From positions 496,001-560,000 of the forward strand of contig BQOK01000001.1 in assembly GCA_022835495.1 (NCBI GenBank): a DNA stretch of 64,000 nt, read 5' to 3'. The notes beneath the pieces are model-generated. The model did not search any database. It saw only the letters and a list, made by a program, of their open reading frames with translations, and had not been told where the DNA came from. Both the position numbers and the translations under genes were made by a program. Shown here piece after piece: positions 20,153-28,577 of the stretch. How positions within the stretch are numbered: the stretch's first letter is position 1; the number at the start of each line of letters is the position of its first letter. The DNA comes from Oscillospiraceae bacterium (GTDB taxonomy: Bacteria > Bacillota > Clostridia > Oscillospirales > Ruminococcaceae).

Positions 20153-21463
20153 ATGTTGAAACAGCTCAAACGCGCGGCGCGTGGCGCCGGCGTGCCGCAT
20201 GAGAAAGGAACGGCTGCCCTGGCCACGGAAAAAATGCCCGTGCCCAGCAAGGTCGTTCTGCCCATGCGTCAGCACATCGGCGCGCCCTGTGCGCCGGTGG
20301 TCAAAAAGGGCGACACCGTGATGGTGGGCACCCTGGTGGGCGAGGCCCAGGGCTTCGTGAGCGCCAACATCTATTCCAGCGTGTCCGGCACCGTGACTGC
20401 GGTGGACAGCGTGCGGCTCTCGAGCGGCGCGGATTGCCCGGCGGTGGTCATTCAGCCGGACGGTGAGCAGACCGTGGACCCGGCCGTGAAGGCGCCCGTG
20501 GTGACCGACAAGGCCAGCTTTATTGCGGCGGTGCAGGCCTGCGGCCTGGTGGGCCTGGGCGGCGCGGGCTTTCCCACTGCGGTAAAGCTGAGCCCCAAAA
20601 CCCCGGTGGATACCCTGGTGATCAACGGGGCCGAGTGCGAGCCCTACCTGACCGCCGACGCCCGCGAGTTTTTGGAGAACAGCGAAACCGTGATGAGCGG
20701 CATCCAGGCGGTGATGAAGTACCTGGAGATCAAGAGCTGCATCATTGCCATTGAGCGCAACAAGCCCGAGTGCATCGACCTGATGTGCAGCCTGGCCAAA
20801 GGCGTGGAGGGCGTTTCGGTGAAGCCCCTCAAGACCCGCTACCCCCAGGGTGCAGAAAAGATTTTGATCGAGAGCGCCACCGGCCGCGAGGTGCCCCAGG
20901 GCGGCCTGCCCTGCGACGCGGGCGTGATCGTGCTGAACGTGACCACCGTGTCGACCATTGGCAAATACCTGGCTACCGGCATGCCGCTGGTGACCAAGCG
21001 CCTGACTGTGGACGGCGACGCCGTTGCCGCCCCCAAGAACGTGGAGGTGCTGATCGGCACCCCCATTCAGGAGGTGTTTGCGTTCTGCGGCCTGAAGGAG
21101 GGCGTGGAGCTGGGCAAGGTGATCATGGGCGGGCCCATGATGGGCGTGGCGGTGGCCACGATGGACGAGCCTGTGCTCAAGCAGAACAACGGCCTGCTGG
21201 CCTTTACCGCCCAGAAGGCGGCCATGCCGGCCCCCCAGCCCTGCATCCGCTGCGGGCGCTGCATTGAGGGCTGCCCCATGGGCCTGGCCCCCGTGCAGAT
21301 CGCAGGGGCGTTTACCCGCAAGGATACCGAGGAGCTGGACAAGCTGTGCGTGGACCTGTGCATGCTGTGCGGCACCTGCAGCTATGTTTGCCCGGCCAAG
21401 CGCCCGGTTACCCAGACCATGAGCCTGGCCAAGGATTTTGCAGCAAAGGAGGCAAAGAAATAA
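20153..21463 (+). CDS. rnfC: Rnf complex subunit RnfC
   Basis: RnfC is the peripheral subunit holding the NADH/FMN site and two [4Fe-4S] clusters of the Rnf ferredoxin:NAD+ oxidoreductase. The 436-residue protein has the N-terminal barrel-sandwich part, a Rossmann-like region with GLGGAGFPTAVKL and NGAECEPYLTADAR, and two cluster motifs near the end: CIRCGRCIEGCP and CMLCGTCSYVCP. ATG 20153 fits the family start; the open frame upstream is not family sequence. Its ribosome site is weak (GGGGGA about 12 bp upstream). First gene of the operon rnfCDGEAB. Confidence 0.95.
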   Translation: MLKQLKRAARGAGVPHEKGTAALATEKMPVPSKVVLPMRQHIGAPCAPVVKKGDTVMVGTLVGEAQGFVSANIYSSVSGTVTAVDSVRLSSGADCPAVVIQPDGEQTVDPAVKAPVVTDKASFIAAVQACGLVGLGGAGFPTAVKLSPKTPVDTLVINGAECEPYLTADAREFLENSETVMSGIQAVMKYLEIKSCIIAIERNKPECIDLMCSLAKGVEGVSVKPLKTRYPQGAEKILIESATGREVPQGGLPCDAGVIVLNVTTVSTIGKYLATGMPLVTKRLTVDGDAVAAPKNVEVLIGTPIQEVFAFCGLKEGVELGKVIMGGPMMGVAVATMDEPVLKQNNGLLAFTAQKAAMPAPQPCIRCGRCIEGCPMGLAPVQIAGAFTRKDTEELDKLCVDLCMLCGTCSYVCPAKRPVTQTMSLAKDFAAKEAKK

Positions 21464-21464
21464 C

Positions 21465-22487
21465 ATGGAAAACCGTTTGACCGTAACTGCCTCCCCGCAC
21501 ATTCAGGACCGCTCGTCGACCCGGGGCCTGATGGGCAGCGTGGTGGTGGCCCTGCTGCCCTGCGTGGCGGCCAGCGCCCTGATCTTCGGCTGGCGCGCTT
21601 TGCTGGTGGTGGGCATCACCACCGCTGCCAGCGTGGGTTTTGAGTATCTGTACTGCCTGCTGATGAAAAAGCCGATCCCGGTGGGGGACCTCTCCGCCGT
21701 GGTGACCGGCATCATCCTGGGCCTGAACATGCCCGTGGGCATTCCCTTGTGGATCGCCATCATTGGGGCGTTCATCGCCATTGTGATCGCAAAGCAACTG
21801 TTCGGCGGCATCGGCTTTAACTTTGCCAACCCCGCGCTGGTGGGCCGCATTGTGCTGTTCACCGGGTTTGCCGGCAGCATGACCAAATGGGTGTACCCCA
21901 CCAAGGCGGTGCTGGCGTTCCGCAAACTGGGCATCGACGCGGCGGCCGGCGCCACCCCCCTGCAGGTGGCCGACGGCAGCGGCGCTTCGCTGCTGGGCAA
22001 ATACCCCCTGACCGACCTGTTTTTGGGCGTGCATGGCGGCGTGCTGGGCGAGACCTGCGCTTTGGCCATTCTGCTGGGCTTTGCCTGGCTGGTGGCGAGC
22101 CGCACCATCAGCCCCTCCATCCCCCTTACTTATGTGGGCAGCTACGCGGTGTTCTCGCTGCTGTATCACCTGTTTGCGGACGGCGGCATGGCCGCCGGCG
22201 ACGCCGCCATGCTGGTGCTGCACGAGGTGCTGGCCGGCGGGCTTTTGTTCGGCGCCGTGTTCATGGCCACCGACTATGTGACCAGCCCCTTCACCCTGAA
22301 GGGCAAGCTCATTTTTGGCGTGGGGCTGGGCCTGATGACCTTCGGCATCCGCACCTTTGCCAACATGCCGGAGGGCGTTTCGTACGCCATCCTGTTCATG
22401 AACCTGCTGGTGCCGTACCTGAACGATCTGACCCGGCAAAAACCCCTGGGCGCCGGTAAGAAAAAGAAGGGGGCGCACGCAGCATGA
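21465..22487 (+). CDS. rnfD: Rnf complex subunit RnfD
   Basis: This integral membrane subunit carries covalent FMN. The 340-residue protein has about eight helices, starts LTVTASPHIQDRSSTRGLMG as the family does, and has the flavin-attachment motif DAAAGAT at 158-164, with T164 the likely FMN-bound residue. It begins 1 bp after the rnfC stop, with AAAGGAGG upstream, and overlaps rnfG by 4 bp. The flavin transferase ApbE needed for this attachment is not in the window. Confidence 0.95.
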   Translation: MENRLTVTASPHIQDRSSTRGLMGSVVVALLPCVAASALIFGWRALLVVGITTAASVGFEYLYCLLMKKPIPVGDLSAVVTGIILGLNMPVGIPLWIAIIGAFIAIVIAKQLFGGIGFNFANPALVGRIVLFTGFAGSMTKWVYPTKAVLAFRKLGIDAAAGATPLQVADGSGASLLGKYPLTDLFLGVHGGVLGETCALAILLGFAWLVASRTISPSIPLTYVGSYAVFSLLYHLFADGGMAAGDAAMLVLHEVLAGGLLFGAVFMATDYVTSPFTLKGKLIFGVGLGLMTFGIRTFANMPEGVSYAILFMNLLVPYLNDLTRQKPLGAGKKKKGAHAA

Positions 22488-23599
22488 AAAAGAATACCTG
22501 GAACGATATGTTGAAGCCTGTGGTGGTGCTGGTCGTGATCTGTGTGATCGCCAGCGCGGGCCTGGCGGTGACCAACCAGTTCACCGCCCCCATCATTGCA
22601 GAGCAGCAGGCTGCCGCGGCCAACCAGGCCTATCTGGTGGTGGTGCCGGGCGCCGACAATTTTGAAGAAGTGACCGATTTTGCCACCACCAACGTGCAGG
22701 CCGTGATGAAGGCCACCAACGGCGCGGGGTGGGCCATCAAGGCCAGCGCAAAGGGCTTTGGCGGCGATGTGCCGGTGGTCGTTGGCTTTGACGCCGAGGG
22801 CAACATTGTGGGCATCCAGTTCATGGAGAACAGCGAGACCGCAGGCTATGGCCAGAAGCTGGTGGACGGCAGCGCCGAGGGCACCGCCTTTGCCCAGCAG
22901 TTCATCGGCCTTGCGGGCACCCAGGAGATCGGCAAGGGCGTGGACGCGCTGAGCGGCGCGACCGTGTCCTCCAAGGCGGCGGTGGCCGCCATCAACACCG
23001 CGGTGAACTGTTTCAACGAGGTGGCCCTGGGCCAGGCGGCTGTAATTGAGGAAGAAACCCCGCAGATGACCCTGGAGGAGGCCCTGGCCGAGCTGGCCGG
23101 CGGCGCCCCCACCGCCATCGACACGCCCGAGGGCCTGGACGCCGCTTATCAGAACGGCGGCGTGACCGTGCTTGTGGGCAGCGGCACCGGCTACACCCAC
23201 GACGGCTACGGAACCCCGGAACCCCTGACCGTGGCGGTGGCCTTTGACGAAACCGGCGCCATTACCGGCATGTGGGTGGATGTTTCCCACCAGACCCCGG
23301 GCATCGGCGACCAGGCCGGAAGCGAGGACTTCCTGGGCCAGTTCACCGGCGTTGCCGATGAGGCGGGCCTGGACGGCGTGGACACCATTGCCGGCGCCAC
23401 CGAGACCACCGTGGGCGTGAAAAAGGTTGTGCGCAAGTGCCTGCAGGCCATGGCGGCCATGAACCCCGCCGCGGGCGGCGAGGGCGGGCCTGTGCCCGGC
23501 GGCGACACTTCCGCACCGGCCAGCGCGCCCGAAAACGGCCAAGAAACCAGCCAGCCGGCTGATACCAGCGGGGCCAGCAGCGCCCCGGCTGCGTCCTGA
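22484..23599 (+). CDS. rnfG: Rnf complex subunit RnfG with two FMN-binding domains
   Basis: RnfG normally has one membrane anchor and one extracytoplasmic domain with covalent FMN, in about 180-220 residues. This one has 371. After the anchor (about 11-30) comes a first FMN-binding domain ending in DALSGAT (154-160). A second copy (about 225-320) ends in DTIAGAT (300-306). A Ser/Pro/Ala-rich tail of about 40 residues closes the protein. Both copies have the threonine used for flavin linkage. It overlaps rnfD by 4 bp and rnfE follows after 20 bp. The identity is firm; double flavin loading is inferred. Confidence 0.92.
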   Translation: MKKNTWNDMLKPVVVLVVICVIASAGLAVTNQFTAPIIAEQQAAAANQAYLVVVPGADNFEEVTDFATTNVQAVMKATNGAGWAIKASAKGFGGDVPVVVGFDAEGNIVGIQFMENSETAGYGQKLVDGSAEGTAFAQQFIGLAGTQEIGKGVDALSGATVSSKAAVAAINTAVNCFNEVALGQAAVIEEETPQMTLEEALAELAGGAPTAIDTPEGLDAAYQNGGVTVLVGSGTGYTHDGYGTPEPLTVAVAFDETGAITGMWVDVSHQTPGIGDQAGSEDFLGQFTGVADEAGLDGVDTIAGATETTVGVKKVVRKCLQAMAAMNPAAGGEGGPVPGGDTSAPASAPENGQETSQPADTSGASSAPAAS

Positions 23600-23619
23600 G
23601 AAAGGGGGCTGTTCGAGTT

Positions 23620-24288
23620 ATGAAAAAGAGTGAAATCTTTACCAACGGCCTCATCAAGGAGAACCCGGTGCTTCGCCTGGTTCTGGGCACCTGCCCCACC
23701 CTGGCCGTTACCACCCTGGCGTTCAACGGCCTGGGCATGGGCATTGCGGCGACCTTCGTGCTGTTTTGCTCCAACATCGTGATCAGCGCGCTGCGCAAGG
23801 TGATTCCCGACAAGGTGCGCCTGCCGGCCTACATCACGGTCATCGCCACCTTTGTGTCGATCGTGCAGATGCTGGTAAAGGCCTACGTGCCCGCGCTGGA
23901 CAAGGCGCTGGGCGTGTTCCTGCCGCTGATCGTGGTGAACTGCATCATTCTGGGCCGGGCGGAGATGTTCGCCTCGAAAAACAAGGTGCTGGACTCCGCC
24001 ATCGACGGCCTGGGCATGGGCCTGGGCTTTACCCTGACCCTGGTGGTGATGGGCTCGATCCGCGAGATCATCGGCGCGGGCAGCTGGTTCGGCATGACCA
24101 TCATCCCCGAGAGCGTGGAGCGCTTTACCTTTATGACCACCCCCGCCGGCGGCTTTTTCACCTTTGGTATCCTGATGGCGCTGGTGATCTTTATTGAGAA
24201 CAAGACCGGCAACAAGAAAAAGCGCAGCGTCGGCTGCGAGGGCTGCCCCTCCCAGGGCGCCTGCGGCGCGAAAGGAGGCTGTGAATAA
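23620..24288 (+). CDS. rnfE: Rnf complex subunit RnfE
   Basis: This membrane subunit (222 residues, six helices) pairs with RnfA to bind an intramembrane iron-sulfur cluster. It starts MKKSEIFTNGLIKENPVLRLVLGTCP and contains NCIILGRAEMFASKNK, both typical of RnfE/NqrD. It ends with a Cys-rich cytosolic tail (CEGCPSQGACGAKGGC) that is longer than in many relatives. Its stop overlaps the rnfA start by 1 bp. Confidence 0.94.
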   Translation: MKKSEIFTNGLIKENPVLRLVLGTCPTLAVTTLAFNGLGMGIAATFVLFCSNIVISALRKVIPDKVRLPAYITVIATFVSIVQMLVKAYVPALDKALGVFLPLIVVNCIILGRAEMFASKNKVLDSAIDGLGMGLGFTLTLVVMGSIREIIGAGSWFGMTIIPESVERFTFMTTPAGGFFTFGILMALVIFIENKTGNKKKRSVGCEGCPSQGACGAKGGCE

Positions 24289-24911
24289 TGGCAGTGAAGC
24301 TCGCTTCCATTTTCTTCACCATGATCCTGGTGGACAACTACGTTCTGGTGAAGTTCCTCGGCATCTGCCCCTTCCTGGGCGTTTCCAAAAAGCTGAACTC
24401 CGCCTTTGGCATGAGCTGCGCGGTGGTGTTTGTTATGACCCTGGCCACCGCCGTGACCTGGCCCATCCAGACCTACCTGCTCACCCCGGCGGACGGCAAC
24501 GGCGGCCTGAAATGGGACCTTGGGTACCTGCAGACCATCGTGTTCATCCTGGTCATCGCCGTGCTGGTGCAGCTGGTGGAGATCATTATGAAAAAGTATA
24601 TGCCCCCGCTGCACAAGGCGCTGGGCGTGTATCTGCCCCTGATCACCACCAACTGCGCGGTGCTGGGCGTGACCGTGCTGAACATCGACAACGGCTACAG
24701 CTTCCTGGAGAGCATCGTGTGCGCCCTGGGCGCCGGCTTTGGCTTTATGCTGGCCATGGTCATCTTTTCCGGCGTGCGCAAGCGCCTGGAGGAGGCCCAG
24801 CCCCCCAAATGCTTTGAGGGCCTGCCCATCACCCTGGTGGCCGCGGCTGCTACCGCGCTTTCCTTCGGCGGCTTCGGCGGCCTGATCGAAGGCATCTTCG
24901 GAACTGTGTAA
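24288..24911 (+). CDS. rnfA: Rnf complex subunit RnfA
   Basis: The second half of the RnfA/RnfE membrane pair: 207 residues, six helices, with VDNYVLVKFLGICPFLGVSKK near the start and LITTNCAVLGVTVLN in the middle, the cysteines being the cluster ligands shared with RnfE. It is translationally coupled to rnfE (TAATG) and rnfB follows 13 bp later. Confidence 0.95.
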   Translation: MAVKLASIFFTMILVDNYVLVKFLGICPFLGVSKKLNSAFGMSCAVVFVMTLATAVTWPIQTYLLTPADGNGGLKWDLGYLQTIVFILVIAVLVQLVEIIMKKYMPPLHKALGVYLPLITTNCAVLGVTVLNIDNGYSFLESIVCALGAGFGFMLAMVIFSGVRKRLEEAQPPKCFEGLPITLVAAAATALSFGGFGGLIEGIFGTV

Positions 24912-24924
24912 GGGAGGCTGGAAC

Positions 24925-25713
24925 ATGACTATTGGATTAGCAATTGCGATCGTTACCGTCGTGGGCCTTCTGGGTGCGGTAATCCTGGTGCTGGCCGCCA
25001 AGTTCATGCACGTGGAGGAAGACCCCCGCATCGGTGAGGTGAACGGCTGCCTGCCCGGCGCCAACTGCGGCGCCTGCGGCTACGCGGGCTGCGCCGATTA
25101 CGCCAAGGCCATTGTGGAGGCCGGCGCGGCGGTGAATAAGTGCGTGCCCGGCGGCGCCAAAACGGCCGACGCCGTGGCCGCTGTGATGGGCGTGGACGCC
25201 GGCGCCACCGCCGTGGTCAAGGCTGTGGCGGCCTGCCAGGGCAAGCCCGGCGTGTGCGGCCAGCGGTTTGACTACAGCGGCATCCAGAGCTGCGCCGCGG
25301 CCGCGGCGCTGCACGGCGGCCCTAAGGCCTGCGTGTTCAGCTGCATTGGCCTGGGCGACTGCGTAAAGGCCTGCAAGTTCGACGCCATCCACATTGTGGA
25401 GGGCATTGCCCAGGTGGACACCGCAAAGTGCACCGGCTGCGGCGCCTGCGCCGCCGTGTGCCCCCACGATGTGATCGACATCCTGGGCGGCACCGAGGCA
25501 AAGCCCCTGGTGCTGTGCCACAACACCGAAAAGGGCGCTGTGACCAACAAGGAGTGCCAGACCGGCTGCATCGGCTGCATGAAGTGCCAGAAGGCCTGCC
25601 CCACCGAGGCGATCAAGGTGGAGAACTTTTTGGCCCGCATCAACTATGAAACCTGCATCGGCTGCGGCCAGTGCGTGGAGGTCTGCCCCAAGGGCGTGAT
25701 CGTGAAACAGTAA
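24925..25713 (+). CDS. rnfB: Rnf complex subunit RnfB (ferredoxin-type)
   Basis: RnfB takes electrons from reduced ferredoxin. The 262-residue protein has an N-terminal membrane helix (about 4-26), a four-cysteine cluster domain (NCGACGYAGCADYAKAI with a later KC), and three or more [4Fe-4S] motifs: CTGCGACAAVCP, CIGCMKCQKACP and CIGCGQCVEVCP, plus CIGLGDCVKACK. It is the last gene of the operon and is followed by a strong terminator. Confidence 0.95.
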   Translation: MTIGLAIAIVTVVGLLGAVILVLAAKFMHVEEDPRIGEVNGCLPGANCGACGYAGCADYAKAIVEAGAAVNKCVPGGAKTADAVAAVMGVDAGATAVVKAVAACQGKPGVCGQRFDYSGIQSCAAAAALHGGPKACVFSCIGLGDCVKACKFDAIHIVEGIAQVDTAKCTGCGACAAVCPHDVIDILGGTEAKPLVLCHNTEKGAVTNKECQTGCIGCMKCQKACPTEAIKVENFLARINYETCIGCGQCVEVCPKGVIVKQ

Positions 25714-25734
25714 CGATCCGCCGGTTTTCAAGCC

Positions 25735-25777
25735 AAAAAAGCCCGCCCCCGTGAAAAACGGGGGCGGGCTTTTTTGC
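25735..25777. terminator. Bidirectional terminator between rnfB and the LysR gene
   Basis: AAAAAAGCCCGCCCCCGT and its complement surround GAAAA, giving a GC stem with A and T tracts on both sides between two convergent genes. Confidence 0.9.
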
Positions 25778-25789
25778 GCAATGGGGCTG

Positions 25790-26722
25790 TTACGGCAGGG
25801 GCGAGGCGCCGCGCTGCTCGTGAAAATACAGCTTGACCAGCTCCAGCAGGTACGCGCTGGCCGCGCTGTGGACAAAGTGGCTGCGGTAGGCCACCCCGAT
25901 CTTCCAGCTCCAGGGGCGCGGCGGAAAGAAGTAGCGGACCTGGGGGGAGGGCCGGGCGCAGGAGAGCGGCACGATGGACACGCCCAGCCCCTCGGCTACA
26001 AGGCGCAGGGCGGCGTCGAAGTTGTTGATCTCGCACAGGATGCTGGGCTCGATGCCGTTTGCGGCGAACATTTCGTCCTGGATCTCGCGGATGGCGGTGC
26101 CCCTGCGGGAGAGGATGAACCGGCGGGAGGAGAACTGCCCCAGGCCCGCCACGGGGAACCCGGGGCCGCCCCCCTCGGCGCCGCCGGGAAGGCGGCCGCA
26201 AAAGGCCGCGGGCGCCGCCAGCACGAACCGCTCCTCGCAGATGGCCTCGCAGCGCAGGGGGATGCCGTCCATCCGGTTGAAGGCCAGAATGGCGAGATCC
26301 AGCTCTTTTTGCCGGACCATAGCCATCAGGGGAAAGGTGGTGTCTTCAAAGAGCTTGAGGGTGTAATTGGGGTAATCCCGCTGGAAGATGGGGTAGATGC
26401 AGGAGAACATCTCGCAGCCCCACTGGGGCGTGATGCCCACCGCCATGCTGCCCACCTTGCAGGTCTCCAGGCTTGCCAGCTCCTGATACAGGCAATTTTT
26501 GCGGTCCAGGATGTCCTGGCAGGCCTCGAAGTAGCGCTGGCCCGCCGGGGTGAGCAACAGGGTGTTGTGGCGGCGCAGAAACAGCTTTACCCCGAGCTCC
26601 GCCTCTTCCCGGGCGAGAAACTGGCTCAGCGCGGACTGGGAAACATACAGCCGTTCCGCCGCCCGCGAAAGGTTTTTGGCCCGCGCGATCTCCAAAAAAT
26701 AGAGAAAGTATTTCATATCCAT
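25790..26722 (-). CDS. LysR-family regulator of the adjacent TRAP/enolase operon
   Basis: The 310-residue protein has an N-terminal winged helix-turn-helix (YFLEIARAKNLSRAAERLYVSQSALSQFL) and a two-lobed effector domain starting near residue 90. It is divergent from the enolase-superfamily gene with 163 bp between starts, the usual arrangement for a LysR protein that controls its neighbour. The co-inducer is probably the transported sugar acid or a related compound; this is inference. No other function competes. Confidence 0.9.
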   Translation of the reverse strand: MDMKYFLYFLEIARAKNLSRAAERLYVSQSALSQFLAREEAELGVKLFLRRHNTLLLTPAGQRYFEACQDILDRKNCLYQELASLETCKVGSMAVGITPQWGCEMFSCIYPIFQRDYPNYTLKLFEDTTFPLMAMVRQKELDLAILAFNRMDGIPLRCEAICEERFVLAAPAAFCGRLPGGAEGGGPGFPVAGLGQFSSRRFILSRRGTAIREIQDEMFAANGIEPSILCEINNFDAALRLVAEGLGVSIVPLSCARPSPQVRYFFPPRPWSWKIGVAYRSHFVHSAASAYLLELVKLYFHEQRGASPLP

Positions 26723-26885
26723 CCGTGCGTTACACCCCCCTTGCAGTGGGACAGAGGTATAAGAAAAACTTATAATTTGTCCAAAATATCCGAAATTCCG
26801 TTTAAAACTTACTCATGTTATAATCAATATACCACAGAAGCTGTTTGCAAGCAAGCGAGGGAATTTGAAACAAGAGGAGCGACCC
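26723..26885. promoter_or_regulatory. Divergent control region between LysR and enolase-superfamily genes
   Basis: This AT-rich 163-bp space must carry the promoters of both genes and the LysR operator. A TTATAATC stretch near 26818-26825 could act as a -10 element for the plus strand. No precise T-N11-A operator is assigned. Confidence 0.35.
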
Positions 26886-28058
26886 ATGAAGATCATTGAA
26901 ATAAAAGCCATCCCCCTGCGGTGGGAGAGCCCGCGCATGGGGGATGCGCTGATCGACGTGAAGGCGCGCCAGGCGCTGCTGGTGCGCGTTGTGACGGACA
27001 AAGGGCTCGAGGGCATCGGCGAGGCGTTTTTGTACGGCTGCTCGCTGCGGGCGGGCAAGGCGCTGCTGGAAGATCACCTGGCCCCCGCGCTGATCGGCGA
27101 GGACCCCACCCGCATTGAGTGGATCTGGCAAAAGCTGTTCTGGCGCACCGTGGCACACGGCCGCCGCGGGCTCATTATGGGGCTTATGAGCGGGGTGGAT
27201 ATCGCGCTGTGGGACATTTTGGGCAAAGCGGCGGGCATGCCCGTTTACAAGCTGCTGGGCGGCTATGCCGACCGGGTGCCCTCGTACGCGAGCTGCGGGT
27301 TTTACGCCCCGGGAAAAGGGCTGGACGGGCTGCGCCGGGAGGTGGAACGCAACCTGCAAAAGGGGTACCGCCACGTAAAGATCAAGGCGGGCCGCACCCC
27401 AAAGATGCCCGGCCACCCGCTGCGCTGCATGCCCTGCACGGAGTATGGGGTGAGCGTGGAGGAGGACCTGGAGCGCATGGCCGCAGCCCGCGCCCTGGTG
27501 AAGGAGGGCCGGCTGCTGGTGGATCTGAACGCGGCCTGGAGCAGCGGCACCATTGTACACTACGGCAGGGACCTTGCGCGGTGCGGGGTGGACTGGCTGG
27601 AGGAACCCACCCTGTTTGAGGACCTGGAGGGCTGTGCCCGGCTGCGCCGGCAGCTGCGTGGGATTCTGGTAATGGGGTTTGAGACCGAACAGGGGGTGAT
27701 GAACTACGGCCGCCTGCTGGAACAGGGCGCGGTGGATATTTTACAGCCGGATATCGGGTGGGGCGGCGGCATTACCGAGTGCCGCAAGATCGCGGCGCTG
27801 GGCGCCGCACAAAACAAGCCGGTTTCCATGCACTCGTTTGGCTCGGCGGTGCACTTTGCGGCCAGCCTGCACCTGGCCGCAAGCCTGCCGAACACCGAGA
27901 TCATTGAATCGGAAACCAACGAAAACGGCCTGCGCAGCGAGCTGCTTGCCCGCCCCCTGGAAGCGGACGGGGAGATGAGCTTTTTCGTGCCCGAGGGGCC
28001 GGGCCTGGGGATCACGCTGAGCGAGGCCGCGCTGGAACGAATGTACACGGCGCTGTAA
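26886..28058 (+). CDS. Mandelate racemase / muconate lactonizing family enzyme (acid-sugar dehydratase-like)
   Basis: This enolase-superfamily enzyme abstracts the proton next to a carboxylate, usually to dehydrate or racemise a sugar acid. The 390-residue protein has the capping domain (1-120) and a barrel with KIK (K165, K167), metal ligands D213 (VDLNAAW), E239/E240 (WLEEPT) and E266 (GFETEQ), and a D289/H316 pair (QPDIGWGG, SMHSFGS), as in the mandelate-racemase subgroup. ATG 26886 has AGAGGAGC 6 bp upstream. A TRAP transporter follows 15 bp later, pointing to an imported acid as substrate; the exact compound is unknown. Confidence 0.88.
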   Translation: MKIIEIKAIPLRWESPRMGDALIDVKARQALLVRVVTDKGLEGIGEAFLYGCSLRAGKALLEDHLAPALIGEDPTRIEWIWQKLFWRTVAHGRRGLIMGLMSGVDIALWDILGKAAGMPVYKLLGGYADRVPSYASCGFYAPGKGLDGLRREVERNLQKGYRHVKIKAGRTPKMPGHPLRCMPCTEYGVSVEEDLERMAAARALVKEGRLLVDLNAAWSSGTIVHYGRDLARCGVDWLEEPTLFEDLEGCARLRRQLRGILVMGFETEQGVMNYGRLLEQGAVDILQPDIGWGGGITECRKIAALGAAQNKPVSMHSFGSAVHFAASLHLAASLPNTEIIESETNENGLRSELLARPLEADGEMSFFVPEGPGLGITLSEAALERMYTAL

Positions 28059-28073
28059 AGGAGGGAGAATGGC

Positions 28074-28577
28074 GTGAAGGTTTTAAAGTGGCTTGACGAA
28101 CATCTGGAAGAGGCGCTGCTTGTTGTATTTTTGGTCGTTATGTGCCTGCTGACGGGCTTTCAGGTGTTTATGCGCAAGGTGCTGAACTCCTCGCTCACCT
28201 GGAGCGAGGAGCTGAACCGCTTCTGTTACATCTGGTCGGGCTTTTTGAGCATTGGGTACTGCATCAAAAAGGGCACCGAGATCCGCATCGACATGGCGGT
28301 GAACGCCCTGCCGCGGCGCCTGCGCGCAGCGGTGGATCTGCTGGCGAGCCTGGTGGTGGTGCTGCTGTTCGCCCTGTTCGCCAGGGGCAGCGTGACGATC
28401 CTGCAGGAGGTAGTGGCCAGCGGCCAGACCAGCTCGGCCATGGGCCTGCCCATGAAATATGTGTACTCCGCCCCGCTGGCGGGCTTTGGGCTGGGCATTC
28501 TGCGCATGGTGCAGCACATGCTGCAAACCGCCCGGGCGCTGCTGCGGCCGGCACAGGAGAAAGGGGGCGCGGTGTAA
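28074..28577 (+). CDS. dctQ: TRAP transporter small permease (DctQ type)
   Basis: The 167-residue protein has four membrane helices and the DctQ pattern TWSEELNRFCYIWSGFLSIGYCIKKG. It forms the small membrane subunit of a tripartite ATP-independent periplasmic-type transporter driven by an ion gradient. It uses a GTG start at 28074 with GGAGGGA upstream, and its stop overlaps the start of the large permease by 1 bp. Confidence 0.9.
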   Translation: MKVLKWLDEHLEEALLVVFLVVMCLLTGFQVFMRKVLNSSLTWSEELNRFCYIWSGFLSIGYCIKKGTEIRIDMAVNALPRRLRAAVDLLASLVVVLLFALFARGSVTILQEVVASGQTSSAMGLPMKYVYSAPLAGFGLGILRMVQHMLQTARALLRPAQEKGGAV

